Shown: in pieces, positions 1 to 5,191 of the stretch
Layout of the letters: every line of letters starts with the position of its first letter
Position numbering within the stretch: the stretch's first letter is position 1
DNA from: Gammaproteobacteria bacterium
GTDB lineage: Bacteria; Pseudomonadota; Gammaproteobacteria; GRL18
Assembly: GCA_030632625.1 (NCBI GenBank)
Contig: DAOVUK010000278.1
Location: 1-5,191, forward strand
Reading direction: 5' to 3'
DNA length: 5,191 bases
The notes under the pieces: model-generated
Database searches by the model: none
What the model saw: only the letters and a program-made list of their open reading frames with translations
What the model was told of the DNA's origin: nothing
Translations under genes and position numbers: made by a program

Positions 1-60
1 CCGGCAAGGTGAACTACACCTCCTCACCTTCTGAATGTAAGTACCACTTTCGAACGCCAC
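1..60. other. Repeat-dense left edge, possible end of a mobile element
   Basis: This stretch is about half G+C, whereas the next 60 bases are under a quarter G+C, so base composition changes abruptly near base 60. It is packed with small inverted repeats: AAGGTGA at 6-12 matches TCACCTT at 24-30 with an 11-nt gap, GGTG/CACC pair inside that, AAGTaccACTT lies at 39-49, and the palindrome TTCGAA at 49-54. No reading frame gives a recognisable protein. The minus strand starting near base 63 (TGTGGCGTTCGAAAGTGG) loosely recalls the TG-starting terminal repeats of IS21-like elements, but that is an impression from memory, not a match I could verify. It could equally be the 3' untranslated part of a neighbouring gene. 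Confidence 0.25.
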
Positions 61-75
61 ACCATTTCTTTCAAA

Positions 76-95
76 TTACCGCTCTGGTAGTTTTT
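76..95 (+). terminator. Weak rho-independent terminator candidate
   Basis: On the plus strand TTACC (76-80) can pair with GGTAG (86-90) across the loop GCTCT, with one terminal T-G wobble, and is followed directly by five T residues (91-95). The stem is only five pairs, so this is a weak candidate. It would serve a plus-strand transcript entering from the left edge. In the minus direction, the one relevant for cysC, the same hairpin is not followed by a T run. Confidence 0.3.
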
Positions 96-120
96 CTGAT
101 ATTTTATTAAAAATAAATTA

Positions 121-774
121 TCAGTGGATAATGCCTTTATCCTTTAGAAAGGTAATGACTTCCACAGCAAGTATATCAGGTGTTTTTTCTGCAGCTAACA
201 GAACCAGTTCCGGTGCTGTCGGCTCTTCATAGGGATCGTCAATACCGGTAAAGCCTTTTATTTCTCCTGCCCGGGCTTTTTTATAAAGCCCTTTGGGATC
301 CCGTTGTTCGCAGACATCGAGAGGAGTATCTACAAAAACTTCAATAAACTCACCCTCTCTTAAGGTATTGCGTACTTTATCCCGATCGGTGCGGTATGGA
401 CTGATAAAAGCAGTCAGTGCGATAACACCTATCTGAGTAAAAATCTCAGCCACAGCTCCAATGCGGCGAATATTTTCTTCACGGTCTTGAGCAGAAAATC
501 CCAGGCCAAAGCGTTTAGAAAAATCATCTCCATGAGCATCCTTGAGCATGCCGGCTCCGGCATTGAGGCCATGACGGACATTATCGCCATCCAGTACCAC
601 ACTCTGCAGATCAGCCTGATGCAGTAGATGATCCAGGGTATTTGCAATAGTGCTTTTGCCTGAACCGCTTAATCCGGTAAACCAGATCACACAGCCTTTA
701 TGGTTATTTTTCTTTTCCCGTATCTCTCGTGAAACACGGTGTTCATGCCAGGTAACATTTGTCTCATTGCTCAT
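121..774 (-). CDS. cysC: Adenylylsulfate (APS) kinase CysC
   Basis: Encodes 217 residues. APS kinase phosphorylates adenosine 5'-phosphosulfate with ATP to give PAPS, the second cytoplasmic step of sulfate activation, feeding assimilatory reduction or sulfotransferases. Visible motifs are the P-loop GLSGSGKST (34-42), DGDNVRHGL (62-70), LGFSAQDREENIRR (91-104) contributing to APS binding, TAFISPYR (121-128) with the family's conserved Ser125, FVDTPL (147-152) and the lid KGLYKKARAGEIKGFTGIDDPYE (161-183). The N-terminus aligns with E. coli CysC from the first residues, supporting this ATG; a weak GAGAA lies 8-12 nt upstream. The protein is longer than E. coli CysC (about 201 aa), mainly because of some 17 extra residues (about 71-90) between RHGL and LGFS, next to the APS site. 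All core motifs are intact, so it should be active. cysD/cysN are not nearby, and no ATP-sulfurylase domain is fused to it. Confidence 0.96.
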   Translation of the reverse strand: MSNETNVTWHEHRVSREIREKKNNHKGCVIWFTGLSGSGKSTIANTLDHLLHQADLQSVVLDGDNVRHGLNAGAGMLKDAHGDDFSKRFGLGFSAQDREENIRRIGAVAEIFTQIGVIALTAFISPYRTDRDKVRNTLREGEFIEVFVDTPLDVCEQRDPKGLYKKARAGEIKGFTGIDDPYEEPTAPELVLLAAEKTPDILAVEVITFLKDKGIIH

Positions 775-815
775 GATAAATTCTCAGTAAAATTAATTGT
801 GATAGATTTTGATAA

Positions 816-839
816 CAGGATAAAATCGTACCAATCCTG
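816..839. repeat. Inverted repeat CAGGAT/ATCCTG in the cysC leader
   Basis: CAGGAT (816-821) and its exact complement ATCCTG (834-839) are separated by 12 nt. The left arm continues as CAGGATAA, the same 8-mer that forms the left arm of the inverted repeat upstream of prlC. It sits downstream of the candidate cysC -10 element, so it would act as an operator or as a small hairpin in the leader RNA. A six-pair match in an AT-rich spacer can arise by chance. Confidence 0.35.
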
Positions 840-853
840 CTAATAAATAATAT

Positions 854-859
854 ATTATA
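854..859 (-). promoter_or_regulatory. Candidate -10 element for cysC
   Basis: The minus strand reads a perfect TATAAT here, inside the 160-bp AT-rich spacer (775-934) between the SEL1-SPOR stop codon and the cysC start. Transcription would begin around 847, giving a leader of roughly 70 nt. No good -35 hexamer lies 16-18 nt upstream, and there is no TGn extension, so it would need an activator or may be chance in AT-rich DNA. I see no GC-rich terminator after the SEL1-SPOR stop, so read-through from that gene is also possible. Confidence 0.35.
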
Positions 860-872
860 CATTAAGAATCAA

Positions 873-908
873 TTAATGATGTAGGTCATAATAGACAACA
901 TTAATGAT
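873..908. repeat. Direct repeat TTAATGAT, two copies
   Basis: TTAATGAT occurs at 873-880 and again at 901-908, start to start 28 bp apart. Both copies lie upstream of the candidate cysC -10 element on the minus strand, in the position where an activator might bind. The repeat is AT-only apart from one G, so chance occurrence is quite possible. Confidence 0.25.
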
Positions 909-934
909 TTGTGATGGTAAAATTTTATTAGCGA

Positions 935-2206
935 TCAAAGAACTGACGATTTAAGGTGTTTAACCTGGCGAATCCACGGCGCTGATTTAAGCTGAAATAT
1001 TTCGGGTAACTGGCGAATGGCTTTTTGTGCTTCATCATAGCTTTGATAAACACCATAGGTAAGCACAAATAAACTTTCCTTATTTTTCTTTATTTTTAAA
1101 AAATAAGTTAACTCATCAGTATATTGCTCGATTAATCGACTGATACTGCTATATTGTTTTGCTGCTAAAATCTGCAATAAATAATCATTATCATCGAGTT
1201 GTTTAAATCGAAGTGCATCGTTTGCTAATCGGGAGTCAGAATTTTTCTGAACAGAGTTCTGTTTCTTCTTTGCTGTTATTTTTCCTGATGAAATTATAGC
1301 GCCGCTCAATTGCTGCTGTCTCAGCCGGGCATCGCTATAACCAGCATTTTCTGACAACCGGAACCATTTTTTCGCCTGTGGCAAATCCTGCTTAATACCA
1401 TTTCCTCCGGCGGCATAAATTTCACCCAATAAAAACAGGGCCAGACCACTACCCTCCTCTGCCGGAGACAGTAACAGCTCATGAGCCCGCTGAAAGTTTT
1501 TACTGACACCCATACCTTTAAAGTACATAAATCCTAAATCACGCATGGCATCAGAATCCTGTTGCTCAGCGGCTTTTTCTAACCAGAAAATCCCGCGTTG
1601 CAAATCTAAAGTCATGCCCCTGCCGGTAAGAAAACGAGTGGCCAGACTATGTTGAGCCGGCCCGTAACCGTTTTCAGCTGCCCGGGTATACCAGTAGGTT
1701 GCCAGCATTGAATCTTTAGTGTCGCCGTTTTGCTTGTTATAAATACTGGCCAGTTGAAATTGTGCCTGTAAATAATCACTTTGCGCGGCTTGCTCAAGCA
1801 GTTGACGGCCCTTGATGGCATTTTTCTCTACATCCAGTCCGGCATAATATTTCATGCCCAGATAATATTGGGCAACCGGCAGGTTTTGATCTGCGGCAGA
1901 TTGAAAATATTCCAGTGCGCGTCGGGGATCTTTAGTGACGCCTTTACCCTGATCATAAAGCAGACCAATAGAATACTGAGCTGCGGAATTACCCTGTTTT
2001 GCCAGTGGTGTCCAAAGCTGCAGAGCCGTCAGATAATCACCCTGGGAGAAATAAAACGCACCCTGATTATAATGATTAGCGGCTGAGGCAAAAGCAGAAA
2101 AACAGCCTGAATAGAAGACTATCAGAAAAACAAGACGGACAAAGAAAGAGGGAATACATCGCATTTTGAGTAAATAGGCGGTAGAAAAAATATTAAATGA
2201 ACACAC
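935..2206 (-). CDS. Exported SEL1-repeat protein with C-terminal SPOR domain
   Basis: Encodes 423 residues from a GTG start. A hydrophobic segment (about 21-40) ending in AFASA-AN suggests a signal peptide cleaved near residue 42. Residues about 45-290 are a run of roughly seven SEL1/TPR-like helical repeats; the clearest reads IGLLYDQGKGVTKDPRRALE (80-99), and others start near 113, 149, 186, 222 and 256. A Lys/Gln/Ser-rich linker (about 300-338) leads to a SPOR domain (about 341-416): DYLLQILA, LTYGVYQSYDEAQKAIRQLP and PWIRQV closely resemble the C-terminus of E. coli DamX. SPOR domains bind septal, stem-peptide-poor peptidoglycan; SEL1 repeats bind proteins. I infer a periplasmic scaffold at the wall or division site. 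The GTG has an AGGTGG Shine-Dalgarno-like sequence 8 nt upstream. An in-frame ATG at 2164 gives a more compact signal peptide but lacks a visible ribosome-binding site. The exact role is unknown. Confidence 0.9.
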   Translation of the reverse strand: MCSFNIFSTAYLLKMRCIPSFFVRLVFLIVFYSGCFSAFASAANHYNQGAFYFSQGDYLTALQLWTPLAKQGNSAAQYSIGLLYDQGKGVTKDPRRALEYFQSAADQNLPVAQYYLGMKYYAGLDVEKNAIKGRQLLEQAAQSDYLQAQFQLASIYNKQNGDTKDSMLATYWYTRAAENGYGPAQHSLATRFLTGRGMTLDLQRGIFWLEKAAEQQDSDAMRDLGFMYFKGMGVSKNFQRAHELLLSPAEEGSGLALFLLGEIYAAGGNGIKQDLPQAKKWFRLSENAGYSDARLRQQQLSGAIISSGKITAKKKQNSVQKNSDSRLANDALRFKQLDDNDYLLQILAAKQYSSISRLIEQYTDELTYFLKIKKNKESLFVLTYGVYQSYDEAQKAIRQLPEIFQLKSAPWIRQVKHLKSSVL

Positions 2207-2355
2207 GCAACACCCACCTGTATAAAAATCTGTATAAATTATCTAAGATTAAGTATAGTTACAATCTATGTTTTATCGATTCGAACTATTATGTCAGGAT
2301 AATTTCATACTCTGGCTTATCCTGCAATAGATAGAAGCTTTTTATTGGAAAATTT
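2207..2355. promoter_or_regulatory. Divergent intergenic promoter region
   Basis: This AT-rich spacer must hold the promoters for the divergently transcribed SEL1-SPOR and prlC genes. For the minus strand, TTGTAA (2259-2264) and GATAAT (2238-2243) form a -35/-10 pair with a short 15-bp spacer, placing the start about 25 nt before the GTG. For the plus strand, TATAGT (2254-2259) with TGTATA (2231-2236) at 17 bp is a weaker pair; if used, the two promoters overlap. The prlC ribosome-binding site is the modest GGAA at 2347-2350. E. coli prlC is known to be heat-shock controlled, but I see no clear sigma-32 type promoter here. Confidence 0.35.
2295..2324. repeat. 8-bp inverted repeat upstream of prlC
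   Basis: CAGGATAA (2295-2302) and TTATCCTG (2317-2324) are perfect inverted copies with a 14-nt gap, ending 31 bp before the prlC ATG. The position suits an operator or a hairpin in the prlC leader. There is no T run after it, so it is not a terminator. The same left arm occurs at 816-823 before cysC. Confidence 0.45.
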
Positions 2356-4413
2356 ATGAGCAATCCCTTATTGGACTTCAGTGGTCTGCCACGTTTTGGA
2401 CAGATTGAAGTAAAACATGTTATTCCTGCTATTGAACAGCTGCTGCTGGAAAATCGTAAAATGCTGGCGGAATTATTAGCGGATAATGACACCATTTATA
2501 CCTGGGATAACCTGCTGCAGCCGCTGCAGGAAATGGATGATCGGCTGAGTCGTGCATGGTCTCCTGTGAGTCATCTGAATTCAGTAAAAAATTCACAGGA
2601 GTTACGCGAGGCTCATGAATATTGTCTGCCCTTATTGAGTGAGTATCATACTGAGTTAGGACAGAATGGCACCCTTTATAAGGCAATAAAATCACTTGCT
2701 GAAAGTGAGCAATATGAGCTGCTGAGTCAGGCCCAAAAGAAAGTATTACAAAATCAATTGCGTGATTTTCATCTTTCGGGTATCGATCTGCCGGAGGACA
2801 AAAAAAAGCGTTTTAAAGCAATCAAACAACTATTATCAAAACTGAAATCCAGTTATGAAAATAATGTACTGGATGCTACTAACGGCTGGAGTAAAAACAT
2901 AAGCGCTGAGTCGCAACTGACGGGACTCCCCGATTCTGCGCTGGCAATGGCAAAACAGACGGCTGAACTGGAAGCGCTTGACGGCTGGGTGTTTAATCTG
3001 CAATTTCCCAGTTATTTTGCCGTTATGACCCATGCGGAACAGCGTGAACTGCGTGAGGAATTTTATACCGCATACACTACCCGGGCATCTGAGCAGGGAC
3101 CTGATGCTGGAAAATGGGACAATACTGCGTTTATGGAAGAGCTGCTGGAATTGCGTCAGGAACTTGCTCAACTGCTGGGGTTTAATAATTATGCCGAATA
3201 TTCACTGGCAACAAAAATGGCAGATTCAACCGATGAGGTGATAGAATTTTTACAGCAATTATCAGAAAAATCAAAAGCCGTTGCTGAAAAAGATATCACT
3301 GAACTCAGAGAATTTGCTCAGGAGCATCTTGATATTGATGACTTACAGGCATGGGATGTGAACTATGCTGCAGAAAAACTGCGTCAGCATCGATATGATT
3401 TATCACAGGAAGCATTAAAACCCTATTTTCCTGAACATCAGGTAATAGAAGGTTTGTTTGCCATTGTTAAGCGCCTCTATAAGATTGAAATCAACACCGT
3501 TTCAGGTGTTGAAACCTGGCATCCAGATGTTCGTTTCTATGAAATCAAAGATGCTCAGGGCGTACTACGCGGTCAATTCTATCTGGATCTTTATGCCCGT
3601 CCACACAAGCGTGGTGGTGCCTGGATGGATGAATGCATTGGCCGTAATGCCTACAAGGGAATAGTGCAGATTCCGGTGGCCTACCTGACCTGTAATTTAA
3701 CATCGCCGATTGGCGATGAACCTGCTCTGTTTACCCATGATGAAGTCAATACCCTGTTTCATGAATTTGGTCACGGTCTGCATCATATGTTAACCCGGGT
3801 CGATTATTCAGCGGTATCCGGTATCAATGGTGTTGCCTGGGATGCGGTGGAACTACCCAGTCAGTTTATGGAAAACTGGTGTTGGGAAAAAGAGTCGCTG
3901 GCTCTGATTGCACGGCATTATCAGACAGGTGAAGTGTTGCCGGATGAAATTTTTGCTAAAATGAACGCAGCCAAAAATTTTCAGTCGGGTTTACAGATGC
4001 TCAGGCAAATAGAATTTGCCCTGTTTGACTTTAATCTGCACATTCATTACCAGCGAAATGGCCAGCCTCAGGTACAGCAAATGCTGGATGAAACTCGCAG
4101 GCAGGTTGCCGTATTAATACCACCGGAATTTAATCGATTTCAACATGCCTTTTCTCATATTTTTGCAGGCGGATATGCGGCAGGGTATTATAGTTACAAA
4201 TGGGCTGAAGTTTTATCAGCCGATGCTTTTTCTCTATTTGAAGAAAAGGGCATATTTGATCGGCAAACGGGTGAAAAATTCCTGCATAATATTCTGGAGA
4301 TGGGCGGTGTTGAAGATCCCATGGCATTGTTTGTACGATTTAGAGGGCGTAAGCCTGAAATTGATGCGCTGCTGAGACATAGCGGTATCTCTTTAGAAGC
4401 AAAGACTTCATAG
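2356..4413 (+). CDS. prlC: Oligopeptidase A, M3 family zinc metallopeptidase
   Basis: Encodes 685 residues, close to the roughly 680 of E. coli OpdA/PrlC, which it matches from the first residues (MSNPLL) to near the C-terminus (RFRGRKPEIDALL). It is a cytoplasmic thimet-type oligopeptidase that cuts short peptides, including signal peptides released after export in E. coli. The zinc site is HEFGH (469-473), with Glu470 as catalytic base and His469/His473 as ligands; the third ligand is Glu499 in WDAVELPSQ. The tyrosine-rich substrate loop FAGGYAAGYYSYKW (603-616) carries Tyr607, Tyr611 and Tyr614, which by comparison with thimet oligopeptidase help bind substrate and stabilise the transition state. 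The helical N-terminal half contains SPVSHLNSVKNS and NNVLDATNGW, shared with E. coli. No signal peptide is present. A run of eight A residues (2800-2807) lies in codons 149-151. The SH3-anchor gene follows after 29 bp, probably in the same transcript. Confidence 0.97.
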   Translation: MSNPLLDFSGLPRFGQIEVKHVIPAIEQLLLENRKMLAELLADNDTIYTWDNLLQPLQEMDDRLSRAWSPVSHLNSVKNSQELREAHEYCLPLLSEYHTELGQNGTLYKAIKSLAESEQYELLSQAQKKVLQNQLRDFHLSGIDLPEDKKKRFKAIKQLLSKLKSSYENNVLDATNGWSKNISAESQLTGLPDSALAMAKQTAELEALDGWVFNLQFPSYFAVMTHAEQRELREEFYTAYTTRASEQGPDAGKWDNTAFMEELLELRQELAQLLGFNNYAEYSLATKMADSTDEVIEFLQQLSEKSKAVAEKDITELREFAQEHLDIDDLQAWDVNYAAEKLRQHRYDLSQEALKPYFPEHQVIEGLFAIVKRLYKIEINTVSGVETWHPDVRFYEIKDAQGVLRGQFYLDLYARPHKRGGAWMDECIGRNAYKGIVQIPVAYLTCNLTSPIGDEPALFTHDEVNTLFHEFGHGLHHMLTRVDYSAVSGINGVAWDAVELPSQFMENWCWEKESLALIARHYQTGEVLPDEIFAKMNAAKNFQSGLQMLRQIEFALFDFNLHIHYQRNGQPQVQQMLDETRRQVAVLIPPEFNRFQHAFSHIFAGGYAAGYYSYKWAEVLSADAFSLFEEKGIFDRQTGEKFLHNILEMGGVEDPMALFVRFRGRKPEIDALLRHSGISLEAKTS
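2793..2808 (+). other. GGAGG plus A_AAA_AAG slippery motif within prlC
   Basis: Codons 149-151 read AAA AAA AAG, so the zero frame contains the classic A_AAA_AAG slippery heptamer (2802-2808). A Shine-Dalgarno-like GGAGG (2793-2797) lies just upstream. A -1 shift here would add two residues (Ala-Phe) and stop at TAA 2814-2816, giving a protein of about 153 residues without the zinc site. The downstream sequence is AT-rich with no obvious stem, and the GGAGG is closer (4 nt) than the roughly 10 nt seen in E. coli dnaX, so function is doubtful. The heptamer and the stop are directly visible; frameshifting is speculation. Confidence 0.25.
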
Positions 4414-4426
4414 AAATAATAATAAG

Positions 4427-4432
4427 TAAGGA
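4427..4432 (+). promoter_or_regulatory. Ribosome-binding site of the SH3-anchor gene
   Basis: TAAGGA lies 10 nt before the ATG at 4443, in the 29-bp gap after the prlC stop codon. It supports this ATG as the start, and no terminator fits in the gap, consistent with co-transcription with prlC. Confidence 0.6.
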
Positions 4433-4442
4433 ACCAGAACAA

Positions 4443-5191
4443 ATGAAAAAGGCAAGCAAATTTAAAGGACTAAAGTCAGCTGCTCTGCTGCTATGCCTGT
4501 TGTCAGCCAGTGCATTATTATTTTCAATTCAGGCTCAGGCTCAGCAACAGCAGTACATCAGCCCAAGACTGCAGCTGGGCTTACATACTCAGGCCAGTTT
4601 AGACAGTCCGATTAAAGAATTAATCAGCAGCGGCACGGCGGTTGAAGTAATAAAGATTGACAAAGATTTCAGCCGAATCAAAACGCAGAAAGGTATTGAG
4701 GGCTGGGTTAAAAGCAAATTTCTGACTCAGGAAGAACCCGCAGTACTAAAAGTAGAAAAAATGCAGGATGCACTGCAGCGGGCACAACAATTTATGAAAG
4801 AGCGTTTGCAGGATGAGGAGGCAGAGAAAAGCATCGCATCCCCCTCTGAAAGCCAACTTTCTATTGATGAAAAAGCCGCATATGAAGACACTATCTCAGG
4901 ACTTAAAGAAGAGCTCAAAGCCTGGGAACAACTGGACCGGCAGGATAAGCAGGCACACAAAAAGCAGCTGGAAAAAAATAATCAACTGCTCAAAGAAAAA
5001 CTGGCTATGATTGCCTCTGTGGCTACTGGAGAGGATGTGGCTACCAGCCATTTTGGTTTGACCACACAAGGTGAATTACCTGAATTAGAACATAAGATGC
5101 AGCAGACCTTAATAAAAATAGTTAAAAAGAACTATATTCTGCTGCTGATGGTTTCCGGGCTGAGCTTTTTTCTGGGTATTTTTTTGATGGA
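4443..5191 (+). CDS. SH3 and membrane-anchor domain protein (TIGR04211/YgiM type), 3' end missing
   Basis: Open from ATG 4443 to the right edge with no stop: 249 complete codons visible. It begins with a signal peptide: basic MKKASKFKGLK, hydrophobic core 12-29, and likely cleavage after AQA (31-33). Residues about 37-96 form a bacterial SH3 domain: YISPRLQLGLHTQ, a Gly-Thr-Ala-Val-Glu-Val strand (64-69) and the closing GIEGWVKSKFL (84-94). Residues about 98-190 are charged and heptad-like, predicting a coiled coil, and a transmembrane segment starts at 231 (YILLLMVSGLSFFLGIFLM). This order of signal peptide, SH3, coiled coil and C-terminal anchor is that of E. coli YgiM and the TIGR04211 family, whose function is poorly defined; bacterial SH3 domains often bind cell-wall peptides. 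YgiM is about 206 residues, so this protein is longer, mostly in the coiled coil. Probably an inner-membrane protein facing the periplasm, co-transcribed with prlC. Confidence 0.88.
   Translation, partial: MKKASKFKGLKSAALLLCLLSASALLFSIQAQAQQQQYISPRLQLGLHTQASLDSPIKELISSGTAVEVIKIDKDFSRIKTQKGIEGWVKSKFLTQEEPAVLKVEKMQDALQRAQQFMKERLQDEEAEKSIASPSESQLSIDEKAAYEDTISGLKEELKAWEQLDRQDKQAHKKQLEKNNQLLKEKLAMIASVATGEDVATSHFGLTTQGELPELEHKMQQTLIKIVKKNYILLLMVSGLSFFLGIFLM

Noticed and set aside
1..110. Open plus-strand frame from base 3 to about 110
   Set aside because: It is only about 35 codons, has no start in the window and a mixed sequence without a recognisable family; it could be a gene tail, but nothing supports that.
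1781..2086. 101-codon plus-strand frame opposite the SEL1-SPOR gene
   Set aside because: It is an antisense shadow of a gene with clear repeats and a SPOR domain; the peptide composition looks random.
2090..2110. Possible lipobox (YSGC, Cys35) in the SEL1-SPOR signal peptide
   Set aside because: The -3 position is Tyr rather than Leu/Val/Ile, hydrophobic residues continue past the Cys, and a standard AFASA-AN cleavage site follows, so a type I signal peptide fits better.
2429..2695. 88-codon antisense frame opposite prlC
   Set aside because: It lies wholly within prlC, whose plus-strand product matches a known family end to end; the antisense peptide has no recognisable domain or ribosome-binding site.
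4194..4442. Minus-strand frame spanning the prlC end and the gap before the SH3 gene
   Set aside because: It overlaps conserved prlC C-terminal coding sequence, and its product shows no family features.
4727..4960. Minus-strand Ser/Cys-rich frame opposite the SH3-anchor gene
   Set aside because: Its Ser/Cys-rich composition is what the antisense of a Glu/Gln/Lys/Ala-rich coiled coil produces.
1..5191. CRISPR array, tRNA or rRNA genes
   Set aside because: No regularly spaced repeats, cloverleaf-like segments with T-loop consensus or rRNA-like sequence were seen; nearly all the window is accounted for by four protein genes.

Overview
The window (5,191 bp, AT-rich, with mostly short AT-rich spacers) looks like chromosomal DNA of a gammaproteobacterium outside the Enterobacterales. 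The evidence is a PrlC/OpdA-type oligopeptidase A that resembles the E. coli enzyme along its whole length, an E. coli-like CysC with an extra insert, a DamX-like SPOR domain, and a YgiM-like SH3/anchor protein. I cannot name the genus from the sequence.

Layout, left to right. Bases 1-120 hold no gene that I can support. The first 60 bases are GC-richer and dense in small inverted repeats, and may be the edge of a neighbouring (possibly mobile) element. Bases 121-774 (minus) encode APS kinase (cysC). A 160-bp AT-rich spacer (775-934) carries a candidate promoter for cysC. Bases 935-2206 (minus) encode an exported protein of SEL1-type helical repeats ending in a SPOR peptidoglycan-binding domain. 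A divergent intergenic region (2207-2355) separates this from two plus-strand genes: prlC (2356-4413), oligopeptidase A, a soluble M3 zinc peptidase; and, 29 bp downstream, a gene at 4443 running off the right edge, encoding a signal peptide, bacterial SH3 domain, coiled coil and C-terminal membrane anchor (TIGR04211/YgiM type).

How the genes relate. prlC and the SH3 gene are close enough to be one transcription unit. The SEL1-SPOR gene is divergent from them, and cysC follows it on the same strand but probably has its own promoter. Two of the four genes (SEL1-SPOR and SH3-anchor) encode predicted envelope proteins with domains tied to the cell wall. PrlC degrades peptides in the cytoplasm, including cleaved signal peptides in E. 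coli. CysC belongs to sulfate activation and has no evident link to the others here; cysD/cysN are not in the window.

I see no convincing undescribed multi-gene system. The most interesting items are the SEL1 plus SPOR architecture, the roughly 17-residue insert beside the substrate site of CysC, a dnaX-like A_AAA_AAG slippery motif inside prlC, and inverted repeats sharing CAGGATAA upstream of both cysC and prlC.
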